Of a stretch of 64,000 nt of DNA, positions 34,555 through 42,527 are shown piece after piece. The notes under the pieces are model-generated. The model had not been told where the DNA came from, did not search any database, and was given only the letters and a program-made list of their open reading frames with translations. How positions within the stretch are numbered: position 1 is the stretch's first letter; each line of letters begins with the position of its first letter. Origin of the DNA: Romboutsia maritimum (GTDB lineage: Bacteria; Bacillota; Clostridia; Peptostreptococcales; Peptostreptococcaceae); assembly GCF_002251085.2 (NCBI RefSeq), contig NZ_NOJZ02000004.1, positions 85,963-149,962 of the forward strand, written 5' to 3'. Position numbers and translations under genes: made by a program.

Positions 34555-34917
34555 ATGAGCTGTATATTTTGTGATATGAAAGATTATGTATTAGAAAATG
34601 AATTAGCATTTGCTATATTTGATAAGTTTCCAGTGAATAAAGGGCATATGCTTTTTATTCCTAAAAAGCACGTAAAGGATTTTTTTGATATAACTAAGGA
34701 AGAAAGAGAAGCTATGTTTAATCTTATAGATGAAGGTAAAAAATTGCTTGATGAAAAGTATCTACCAGATGGATACAATGTTGGAGTTAACTGTGGAGAA
34801 GTTTCAGGACAAACTGTTATGCATGTTCATGTTCATTTGATACCTAGATATACTGGGGACTTAAAAAATCCTAAGGGCGGAGTAAGAGGTGTTATCCCTA
34901 AAAAGATGAAGTATTAA
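34555..34917 (+). CDS. HIT-family nucleotide-binding protein
   Basis: A 120-aa histidine-triad protein, HINT/FHIT-type, which hydrolyses nucleoside phosphoramidates or dinucleotides. The catalytic HxHxH motif reads MHVHVHLIPRYTGD near residue 90. An N-terminal CIFCDMKDY zinc-binding-like pair of Cys is typical. AAAGGAG precedes the ATG. It is 24 bp after the helicase on the same strand and may be cotranscribed. Confidence 0.93.
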   Translation: MSCIFCDMKDYVLENELAFAIFDKFPVNKGHMLFIPKKHVKDFFDITKEEREAMFNLIDEGKKLLDEKYLPDGYNVGVNCGEVSGQTVMHVHVHLIPRYTGDLKNPKGGVRGVIPKKMKY

Positions 34918-35070
34918 ATAAGCTCTATTTTTTACTAAATATAAATTGATTTTACCTAAAAATGAATATTTTGACATATTTTGCCGTAGAAATATGATAT
35001 CATGATACTATTGTTATATCAAATATAAAAAATGCTGATATGCAAAAAAGTTCATTATAAGGGGGAAAAA

Positions 35071-35613
35071 ATGAAAAATAAAATTATTTATTTATTAACT
35101 GTAATTATATCTTCGATTTCATTAGTAGCATGCACCACAAATACTCCAACAAGTGTTGTAAATAACTTCTTCAAAGATATTAAACCACAAATGCAAGATT
35201 ATTTAAAAAATACAATAAGCAATGACAAAAATACAGAAAAACTATCTAAAGAAATTCAAGATGAATTAATTAATAAATTTTCTAAAGTGCAAGGTAAAGT
35301 ATTGTCTGAAAAAATAGACAAAGATAAAGCTCAGGTAGAGGTAGAATTAAGAAGTATAAATTTGGGAAAAATATTAGGCGAGGTATTTAAAGAAAACATA
35401 AGCCAAGCATTTAGTGGAGAAGAATTAAGTGAAGAAGCCATAAGTAATATGTTAATAGAAAAAATAAAAGAAGCACAAATATCTACAAGAAAGGGTACTA
35501 TTGATTTAGTTAAAGTAGATGGTAATTGGGAAATAGATAATAAGAAGAGTTTGGCTAGCCTAATTTTAGGAGTTAATGAAGAAATTTTCAATGATAAAAG
35601 TAGTGAAAGTTAA
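35071..35613 (+). CDS. Lipoprotein with DUF4878-like domain
   Basis: A 180-aa lipoprotein. The signal ends in LVAC (Cys near residue 22). The mature part begins SVVNNFFKDIKPQMQDYLKN, then has repeated charged strands (QVEVELRSINLG) and ends GNWEIDNKKSLASLILG. This is the pattern of DUF4878/DUF5105-type extracellular domains of clostridia, related to NTF2-like folds. I start at the ATG at 35071, after GGGGG. Next to it is the relic of another lipoprotein. Confidence 0.8.
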   Translation: MKNKIIYLLTVIISSISLVACTTNTPTSVVNNFFKDIKPQMQDYLKNTISNDKNTEKLSKEIQDELINKFSKVQGKVLSEKIDKDKAQVEVELRSINLGKILGEVFKENISQAFSGEELSEEAISNMLIEKIKEAQISTRKGTIDLVKVDGNWEIDNKKSLASLILGVNEEIFNDKSSES

Positions 35614-35662
35614 ACTTAGTTAGAACAAAATTTTAGTTAGAATAAAGTTAAAAAGAGGGTAA

Positions 35663-35974
35663 TTATTATTAATAGCATTATCTCTAGGGGCAGTTGGGTG
35701 TGATAAAAAAGTCCAAAAGGATACTACATACACAGATCAAAAATATGCAAAAGAGATGACAAAGATACTAAAAGAGGAATTAAATATTTTAGATAAAAAT
35801 AAAGAAGGAATAAAAGATAAAGAGTTAAAAAATATAGCAGATGATTATATATCATTATATAAATTTGCACCAAAGGCTAAGTAAAAAGTTAAGTTAATGC
35901 CATATGAAGATGGAACAGAAAGTGTAGTTATAACAACTGACTATTTTGAAACTAAATATAAAAAGTTTGGGTGA
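35663..35974 (+). pseudogene. Lipoprotein relic
   Basis: A frame without start codon reads LLLIALSLGAVGC (a lipobox) and continues KKVQKDTTYTDQKYAKEMTK to a TAA at 35882, then continues in the same frame with KVKLMPYEDGTESVVITTDY to TGA at 35972. It keeps the shape of a lipoprotein gene but has lost the start and gained a stop. It follows the intact lipoprotein gene by 50 bp and may be an ancient tandem neighbour. Confidence 0.65.
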
Positions 35975-35997
35975 TTAATTGCCCAAATTTTTTTATT
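35964..35997 (+). terminator. Terminator
   Basis: TTTGGG and CCCAAA pair around a ten-base loop, followed by a T run. The left arm is inside the relic's last codons. Confidence 0.75.
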
Positions 35998-36236
35998 GTA
36001 TTTAAAATTCGTTGAATTTATAAAGTATTAGAAATGTAATAAAATAAGGAGTATACTCCTGTTTTGAAGGATTTGATAATAAAAATAATAAATGAACTTG
36101 AAAAATTCCTAACATCACAAATACAAATATAATACAATATTATTTTTATTAAGATATCTATATATTTTTTATAAATTGTAAATTTATGTTATAATACTAA
36201 AAAGAAAATATCAACAAAAAGGGGGGCATCAATAAA

Positions 36237-36899
36237 ATGAGCACAAAAGTTTCAAATCCAATATCAGAAATATTTAAATATCTAGCAATATCAATACTAT
36301 TCATGTTCATAGGATTTGCAATAGGAATGAAATTTGTTCCAGAATATATAGCAGGATTAGCAAATATCATAGTAATCATATTAGTAATAGTAATGCTTGT
36401 ATTATCATTAATATCAAGAAAAGGTAAATTGCCAGGAAGTTTTTCAATGAACTTTGTATATTTATTTACATTTATAGATGGAATAGCTTTCTATCCTATA
36501 CTTAATATGTATATACAAGATTTAGGACCAACAATAGTAATAAATATATTAGTAAGTACTATTGCGTTATTTGGAATACTTGCTTTTATATCTAGTAAAA
36601 AGCCAGCTGGACATTATTTAAATTTAGGTCTAACACTACTTATATCTCTATTTATCTTATTCATACTTACAATAATAAATATATTTATAGGATCTCAAAC
36701 AATAAGTATATTATTAAGTATAGTAGGAGTTATAATTTTTTCGGGTTATGTATTGTTCGATATAAGCTTAATAAAACATAAGGAAAATTTAGGACAATTA
36801 AAAGAAAAAAACCAGTTATCTATACACGTGTTAAATCTTTATTTAGATTTTATAAATATATTTTTAGATTTATTAAATATAGCTGATAATTTTAGATAA
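36237..36899 (+). CDS. Bax inhibitor-1-like (BI-1/YccA) membrane protein
   Basis: A 220-aa polytopic protein with about seven helices. The C-terminal segment YVLFDISLIKHKENL and VLNLYLDFINIFLDLLNIADNF (given in part) is the signature of the BI-1/YccA/YbhL family, where the Asp pair after helix 6 senses pH and controls calcium leak in BsYetJ. GGGGGG and a longer spacer precede the ATG. The 5' half has A+C-rich codons like the neighbouring helicase genes. Confidence 0.85.
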   Translation: MSTKVSNPISEIFKYLAISILFMFIGFAIGMKFVPEYIAGLANIIVIILVIVMLVLSLISRKGKLPGSFSMNFVYLFTFIDGIAFYPILNMYIQDLGPTIVINILVSTIALFGILAFISSKKPAGHYLNLGLTLLISLFILFILTIINIFIGSQTISILLSIVGVIIFSGYVLFDISLIKHKENLGQLKEKNQLSIHVLNLYLDFINIFLDLLNIADNFR

Positions 36900-36942
36900 T
36901 TAGCTTGATATATTAACAAGAAAAAATGATATCATATAAAGT

Positions 36943-36977
36943 GGTTATCTTAAAAATAATTAGATTTTGAGATAACC
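36943..36977 (+). terminator. Hairpin between BI-1 gene and helicase (TTATCTT stem)
   Basis: GGTTATCTTAAAAAT and ATTTTGAGATAACC pair around a short loop, followed by CTTTTG. It carries the TTATCTT core seen in four other hairpins. Confidence 0.65.
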
Positions 36978-37016
36978 CTTTTGCATATACATATAGTGTC
37001 TAAAAGGAGTAATAAA

Positions 37017-40000
37017 ATGAAATTAAATCAGGGGATATATGAACAAATAATATCAGAAAAAATAAATTCAGACATACAAAAAAACAAAGAAAATATAAAT
37101 ATAGAAAAAGAAATAATACAAAAAGAAGAAGCAAAAATAATATTATCAAAATACATAGAAGAAGTAACTAAAAAAAGTCTAAACTTAATAAAAAACAAAG
37201 ACCTAAACGACCAAATAAATATATGTAATAAAATAATAAATTACTTATCAAAAGAAACAGAAGATGAAGAAATAAAAGAAAATAGCATACACAAAGAAGC
37301 ACAAATACTACTATCAATAGAAAATAAAAAAGACAATTCGAAATTAAACAAAAACAACATAAGACCAATAACACCAATTTCACAAAGCTTTTTATTTACA
37401 AACTCAAATCACGAACCAGACTTAGTTAGTGAACTTAAAAGAGAAATAGCAAGTAGTGACAGCATAGAAATATTAGTATCATTTATAAAATGGACAGGTC
37501 TTAGGCTTATAAAAGATGAATTAATACAACACACAAAAACAAAACAATTAAGGATAATAACGACATCTTATATGGGAGCTAGTGATTTTAAGGCAATCAA
37601 GTTTCTCTCAGAACTACCAAACACACAAGTTAAAATATCTTATGACACAGAAAGAACCAGATTACATGCAAAGAGCTATATGTTTTATAGAAAAACAGGC
37701 TTTACAACAGCGTACATAGGTTCATCTAATATGTCAGAAGCTGCAATGACTAGTGGACTTGAATGGAACATGAAAGTTAGCGAAAAGGACTCTAAGAATA
37801 TAGTTAATAAATTTAAGGCAACTTTTGAAAGTTATTTTAATGATGACGAATTTAAGTTATTTACAGAGGATGAGAGTGAAAGATTAAAAACAGAACTTTA
37901 TAAAGCTAAATATAATAAGGGAATATGTGAAAATGAAGATTTAGTGAATTTTGATATAAGACCATATCATTACCAACGAGAAATACTAGAAAAATTAAAG
38001 GTAGAAAGAGAACTATTAAATCATAATAAAAACTTATTAGTAGCAGCTACTGGTGTGGGGAAAACTGTTATATCAGCTTTTGATTATAAGAATTTTTGTA
38101 AAAGTAATAAAGGAAAAATAAATAGATTATTATTCATAGCGCATAGAGAAGATATACTAAAGCAAAGTTTAAAAACTTTTAGAAATATATTAAAAGATCG
38201 AAATTTTGGTGGATTGTATACAGGTAATTATACTCCAGATAATATAAATCATGTATTTATGACAATTCAAACTTTTAATTCAAAGAAAATTGATGAAACT
38301 ATGAGTAGTGATTTTTATGACTTTATAATAGTAGATGAATTTCACCATGCCTGTGCAAATACATATCAAAAGCTATTGAATCACTACAACCCTAAAATAC
38401 TATTAGGGCTAACAGCAACACCTGAAAGAATGGATGGTAAAGATGTCTTAGAATATTTTGATGGTAAAATATCAGCACAAATGAGATTAAAAGAAGCAAT
38501 AGATCGAAAATTATTATCTCCATTTCAATATTTTTGTGTAAGTGATGAACTAGACTTAAGCAATTTAAAGTGGTCTAGAGGAGGATACGACAAAGAACAA
38601 ATATCAAATTTAATAACAGACAATAAAATAAGAGCAGAGTTAATAACAACAAGTTTACACGATTATATAACAGATTTAAATGAAGTAATAGGATTAGGAT
38701 TTTGTGTAAGCATAGAACATGCAGAATTTATGGCAAAGTTCTTTAATAGTAAGGGGATAAATTCTGTGGCTATAAGTTCTAAATGTAGTGAACAAGAAAG
38801 AGATAAAGCTAGATTAGGGCTTATAAATGGTGAGTATAAATTTATATTTGTAGTAGACTTGTACAATGAAGGAGTAGATATACCAGAAATAAATACAATA
38901 CTTTTTTTAAGACCAACGGATAGTACAACAGTATTTTTACAACAATTAGGTAGAGGACTTAGACTTAGTGAAAATAAAGAATGTTTAACAGTATTAGATT
39001 ATATAGGACAAGCTCATAAAAATTATAATTTCTATGAAAAGTTTGCATCTATATCAAATAAAAAAGGAAAAGCTCTCAAAGAAGAAATACAAAATGGATT
39101 TATAACACTTCCTAGAGGATGTCATATTCAAATGGAAAAACAAGCAAGAGAATATATACTTAAGAATATAAATTCATTTATAAACAATAAAAATACTATC
39201 ATAAATAAAATAAAGAGTTTTGAATTTGAAAGTGATAATAAATTAAATTTAACTAATTTTTTAAACCTATATGATGTATCGTTGAAAGATATATACAAAA
39301 CTAAAAATACATTTAAAAGGCTTTGTATTAATGCAAAACAAACAGAAGAATTTGACTGTATAGATGAAAAAGTTTTAAGCAGTGGGATGTTAAGACTAAT
39401 ACATTCAGATTCACCAAGATTATTAAATTTTTGGATAGACATTTTAGAAAAATTTGATTCTAATAATGAATATGAATTTAATGAAATAGAAGAAAAAATG
39501 TTGTTGATGCTTCATTTTACACTATATAATAAAGTTCCAACAGATTTAGGAATAAACAGTACTAAAGAAATATTAGTTAGATTATATAAAAATAAAGAAA
39601 TATACGAAGAAGTCTTAGAAGTTTTAAAATATAATTTAAACAACATTAAAATAATACCTTTAAAAGATAAATTAAATTATGATACTGCACTTGAAGTACA
39701 TTCTACATATACAAGGGAACAAATATTATGTGCATTTGGTAAAAATACTTTAACTAAAAAGTACCCATCACAAGAAGGTGTTTTATATATTGAAGATAAA
39801 AAGACTGACATATTTTTTATAACGTTAAATAAAGTAGATAAGCATTTTTCTCCATCTACAATGTATGAGGATTATGCTATAAATGATGAACTTTTTCATT
39901 GGCAAAGTCAAGGAAAAACAAGTATAGATTCACCTACTGGCCAAAGATATATAAATCATAGAAAAACAAATAATAATGTATTATTGTTTGTTAGAGAAAA

Positions 40001-40151
40001 TAATAAGGAAGATAATGTTACTTGTCCTTATATTTATTTAGGAGAAGCTGATATTGTAAGTTTTGAGGGAAATAAACCTATAAACATAGTATGGAGATTG
40101 AAAAACAAATTACCTGCACACGTGGCCAAACAAGCTGAGAAGGCCTTGTAG
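37017..40151 (+). CDS. PLD-nuclease/SF2 helicase with DUF3427 domain
   Basis: A 1044-aa protein. Residues about 1-120 are highly charged and helical (rich in Lys, Glu, Asn), then a PLD-like nuclease half-site (HAKSYMF near 216, GSSNMSEAA near 234). The SF2 helicase has ATGVGKT (near 343), DEFHH (near 438), GLTATPERMD and QQLGRGLRLSENKE (near 640). The C-terminus after about 770 is DUF3427-like, with FHWQSQGKTSIDSPTGQRYI and GEADIVSFEGNKP ahead of a final WRLKNKLPAHVAK. The family is found in defence and restriction islands and is thought to cut foreign or modified DNA; the target is not proven. I start at the ATG at 37017 with AAAGGAG upstream. Confidence 0.9.
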   Translation: MKLNQGIYEQIISEKINSDIQKNKENINIEKEIIQKEEAKIILSKYIEEVTKKSLNLIKNKDLNDQINICNKIINYLSKETEDEEIKENSIHKEAQILLSIENKKDNSKLNKNNIRPITPISQSFLFTNSNHEPDLVSELKREIASSDSIEILVSFIKWTGLRLIKDELIQHTKTKQLRIITTSYMGASDFKAIKFLSELPNTQVKISYDTERTRLHAKSYMFYRKTGFTTAYIGSSNMSEAAMTSGLEWNMKVSEKDSKNIVNKFKATFESYFNDDEFKLFTEDESERLKTELYKAKYNKGICENEDLVNFDIRPYHYQREILEKLKVERELLNHNKNLLVAATGVGKTVISAFDYKNFCKSNKGKINRLLFIAHREDILKQSLKTFRNILKDRNFGGLYTGNYTPDNINHVFMTIQTFNSKKIDETMSSDFYDFIIVDEFHHACANTYQKLLNHYNPKILLGLTATPERMDGKDVLEYFDGKISAQMRLKEAIDRKLLSPFQYFCVSDELDLSNLKWSRGGYDKEQISNLITDNKIRAELITTSLHDYITDLNEVIGLGFCVSIEHAEFMAKFFNSKGINSVAISSKCSEQERDKARLGLINGEYKFIFVVDLYNEGVDIPEINTILFLRPTDSTTVFLQQLGRGLRLSENKECLTVLDYIGQAHKNYNFYEKFASISNKKGKALKEEIQNGFITLPRGCHIQMEKQAREYILKNINSFINNKNTIINKIKSFEFESDNKLNLTNFLNLYDVSLKDIYKTKNTFKRLCINAKQTEEFDCIDEKVLSSGMLRLIHSDSPRLLNFWIDILEKFDSNNEYEFNEIEEKMLLMLHFTLYNKVPTDLGINSTKEILVRLYKNKEIYEEVLEVLKYNLNNIKIIPLKDKLNYDTALEVHSTYTREQILCAFGKNTLTKKYPSQEGVLYIEDKKTDIFFITLNKVDKHFSPSTMYEDYAINDELFHWQSQGKTSIDSPTGQRYINHRKTNNNVLLFVRENNKEDNVTCPYIYLGEADIVSFEGNKPINIVWRLKNKLPAHVAKQAEKAL

Positions 40152-40302
40152 ATTTTTATAAAATATCAAATAGTAACATAAATTTTGTTTAATATGGTTA
40201 TTTAAAATAACAAAAAAAATAATATCATTGAAGTTACAGAAATATAACTATATAATGTATTTATTAATCACGAAAATACTACAAAGAAAGAGGATTATAC
40301 AT

Positions 40303-40524
40303 ATGGCTGAAATCAAGTATGACATAGTAGAAGAATTAGGAACAATATCACAAACAAGCACTGGATGGACCAAAGAATTAAACTTAATAAGTTGGAACAA
40401 TAGACAAGCAAAATTTGATTTAAGAGACTGGTCACCAGAACATGAAAAAATGGGTAAAGGCATAACTTTATCATCAGAAGAACTAAAAGCTCTTAAAGAA
40501 TTATTAAATAAAATAGATTTATAA
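40303..40524 (+). CDS. YdbC-like PC4-fold single-stranded DNA-binding protein
   Basis: A 73-aa protein with the PC4/YdbC pattern: YDIVEELGTISQTSTGWTKELNLISWNNRQAKFDLRDWSP (given in part), then HEKMGKGITLSSEELKALKELL. It corresponds to the Bacillus/Lactococcus YdbC family, which binds single-stranded nucleic acid. The ATG at 40303 with AAAGAGG upstream is preferred to an earlier frame start. It follows the helicase by about 150 bp and may belong with it functionally, but the link is inference. Confidence 0.85.
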   Translation: MAEIKYDIVEELGTISQTSTGWTKELNLISWNNRQAKFDLRDWSPEHEKMGKGITLSSEELKALKELLNKIDL

Positions 40525-40621
40525 TGAACATTGTTCAAAATAAGAGTATATAAAATAAAGGCATATATTAAAATTATTACGCATATGAATTAACGAAGTA
40601 AAGTATGGAGTTGATTGAGTA

Positions 40622-40702
40622 ATGAAATTAATAATTATAATAATTGATATTATAGTGCTTTTTATAGTATGGAAGATATTTAAATTTATATACTACAGAT
40701 AA
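40622..40702 (+). CDS. Possible 26-aa hydrophobic peptide
   Basis: An ATG frame encodes a 26-residue peptide consisting of one transmembrane segment rich in Ile (LIIIIIDIIVLFIVWKIFKF) ending in a basic tail. The nearest purine-rich site (GGAG) is 12 bp upstream, so translation is uncertain. A terminator follows directly. Peptides of this look include type I toxins, but there is no sign of an antisense RNA. Confidence 0.3.
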   Translation: MKLIIIIIDIIVLFIVWKIFKFIYYR

Positions 40703-40707
40703 ATTAG

Positions 40708-40744
40708 AGCTATATAAAAATTAGTACATAATTGTTATATAGCT
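40708..40744 (+). terminator. Terminator before cyclophilin 2
   Basis: AGCTATATAA pairs with TTATATAGCT around a 17-base loop, followed by TTTTAATA. Confidence 0.65.
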
Positions 40745-40751
40745 TTTAATA

Positions 40752-41357
40752 TTACATTTTATTAGGATTAGGGTAATCTACACCTTTAGTATCTACAATA
40801 ATAGACTCGATTATTATTTTATCAATAGGCATATCGTTATGTTTTGTTGCTACATTTTCTATATTTCTAACAATATCCATTCCTTTTATAACTTTTCCAA
40901 ATGCTGCATAATTTTTATCTAGGTGAGGAGCAGGCTTTGTAACTATAAAAATTTGACTTCCTGCACTATTAGGTTTTAAGCTTCTAGCCATAGATAAAAT
41001 ACCATCAGTATGTTTTAAATCATTTTTAAATTTGTTTTTTTCAAATTCGCCTCTTATGCAATATCCAGGTCCACCTGTTCCATTACCTTTTGGACAACCA
41101 TATTGCAATACAAAGTCTTTAATGACTCTGTGAAATGTAAGATTATTATAAAATCCATTATTAGATAAATTTATAAAATTATTTACAGTATTAGGAGCTA
41201 TATGAGGATAAAGTTCTGCTTTTATAGTTCCGTAATTTTTTACAATTATAGTTGCAATTGGAATCTCTTTTGGGGCAACTCTAATTTCATTATTTATATA
41301 TTGATTACTATCATCTTTAATTAAATTGGAAAATAAATTTTTTAAAAATCCAGACAT
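40752..41357 (-). CDS. Cyclophilin-type peptidyl-prolyl isomerase, cytoplasmic
   Basis: A 201-aa cyclophilin close in sequence to the lipoprotein at 27-659 but without a signal peptide or lipobox, so it should be cytoplasmic. FHRVIKDFVLQYGCP replaces the usual GGDP after the active-site Gln; GTGGPGY and AGSQIFIV are kept. The start at 41357 (MSGFLKN) is chosen because AAAGGTG is upstream; a longer frame starts at a GTG inside that site. It is a paralogue of the first one and has its own promoter. Confidence 0.9.
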   Translation of the reverse strand: MSGFLKNLFSNLIKDDSNQYINNEIRVAPKEIPIATIIVKNYGTIKAELYPHIAPNTVNNFINLSNNGFYNNLTFHRVIKDFVLQYGCPKGNGTGGPGYCIRGEFEKNKFKNDLKHTDGILSMARSLKPNSAGSQIFIVTKPAPHLDKNYAAFGKVIKGMDIVRNIENVATKHNDMPIDKIIIESIIVDTKGVDYPNPNKM

Positions 41358-41538
41358 ATAAGTATCACCTTTCACAATAATTAGTTAGTTAATTGACTTA
41401 TTATATCACACATTTTTAAAAATTTATAATTTTATTTTAAAGCTAGATAATAGATTAGGTATTATATTATGTGGAAGAATTTTTTATGTATAAATACACA
41501 TAATATGAGTAATAAATTTAGGTATCGGAGGATTTAGA

Positions 41539-41949
41539 ATGGAAAATAAAAAGCTAAGTAAAATTTTTTTTATATTGTTATCAATAGTTATAATAGCTAG
41601 TAGTAATATAAGTATTTCTAATGCAAAAGAGCCAATGATGGATTATAAGTATAACTTAGAAGAACAAAAAATAAATAGAGCTAAATTTATATGGAAATCT
41701 AGTTTACAAGAAATGAGAAAAAAAGAAGAATTTACAGATAAAGATATTAAAAATATTGAAGAGTATATGAATAATTCAATGAAGTCAGAAAAACTTGAAG
41801 GTAGAATAAAAAAATACAATAGAGAAAAAAAGGTTTTAGCAGTAAGTACTGTAGATGAATTAGTTAATAATAATATAATAAATAAAGAACAAGGAGAAAA
41901 ATTAAAGAAAAGATTAAATAAATATGATCTTTCTAATTTACGTGAATAA
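41539..41949 (+). CDS. Exported protein of unknown function
   Basis: A 136-aa protein with an N-terminal Sec signal (residues about 8-27, cleavage likely near SNA-KE). The mature part is short, helical and charged, with KLEGRIKKYNREKKVLAVST and IINKEQGEKLKKRLNKYD near the end. The repeated two-helix rhythm and the KEQ motif resemble SHOCT-like or DUF4352-type sequences, but I do not assign a family. TCGGAGG precedes the ATG. Confidence 0.7.
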   Translation: MENKKLSKIFFILLSIVIIASSNISISNAKEPMMDYKYNLEEQKINRAKFIWKSSLQEMRKKEEFTDKDIKNIEEYMNNSMKSEKLEGRIKKYNREKKVLAVSTVDELVNNNIINKEQGEKLKKRLNKYDLSNLRE

Positions 41950-41960
41950 TTGAAGATATA

Positions 41961-41998
41961 AAAACTGCCTCAAAATTTTATTTTGGGACAGTTTTTTT
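41961..41998. terminator. Terminator between exported protein and cold-shock genes
   Basis: AAAACTG(C)CTCAAAA and TTTTGGGACAGTTTT pair with one mismatch, around TTTTA, with a T run. The arm matches that at the left edge of the window, showing this terminator sequence recurs. Confidence 0.75.
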
Positions 41999-42009
41999 AA
42001 TGTATTTAA

Positions 42010-42222
42010 TTATTGAAGTTTTTGAACATTTATAGCATAAGTACCTTTTTCATTTTCAGCTACATCAAAATTTACCTCTTGACCTTCATGTAAGTCTTTG
42101 TTATGACCTTTTTCTTTAACTTGAGAGTGATGAACATAAACATCATTACCTTCGTTACCTGAAATAAAACCATATCCTCTTTCATTATCAAACCATTTAA
42201 CAATACCTGTATAACTAGCCAT
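42010..42222 (-). CDS. Cold-shock-domain protein
   Basis: A 70-aa cold-shock domain protein. RNP1 is GYGFI (residues about 16-20) and the RNP2 position reads VYVHHSQVKEK, where VFVHxS-type is usual, so it keeps the nucleic-acid-binding face. AAAGGAGC precedes the ATG. It diverges from the 17230 gene and is in the opposite orientation to murJ. Confidence 0.92.
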   Translation of the reverse strand: MASYTGIVKWFDNERGYGFISGNEGNDVYVHHSQVKEKGHNKDLHEGQEVNFDVAENEKGTYAINVQKLQ

Positions 42223-42527
42223 ATTAAAAAAGCTCCTTTCAAGATGTCAATTAATAAAGAATAAAAAGCATTCTTAATTATATTGTTTACGTAAAAAATT
42301 TTTTTATAATGGAAACTTTAATTAAAAAAATACTATTTATTTTCTAAATTAGGATATATTATTTAGTAATAAAATCTTATAATAAAAGGTTCTTATATGA
42401 AATTATTGTGAATTTAATCAAATAACAATTGATTTATTATACTGTTTTAAGGTAAAGTATTTGATGGTGGAAAAAAGAGCGATTAAAACATAAAATTAGT
42501 TATTTTAATATTTAAGGAGAAAAAAAT
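42223..42527. other. Intergenic promoter region of csp and murJ
   Basis: About 305 bp between the divergent csp (minus) and murJ (plus) genes. It holds the csp ribosome site and untranslated region and, near 42500-42527, the murJ ribosome site AAGGAG. I see no further gene, no clear repeat and no strong hairpin. Confidence 0.6.

Noticed and set aside
31981..40151. A complete restriction-modification or BREX/DISARM-type system around the helicases
   Set aside because: No methyltransferase, specificity subunit or other core gene of those systems is seen in the neighbourhood.
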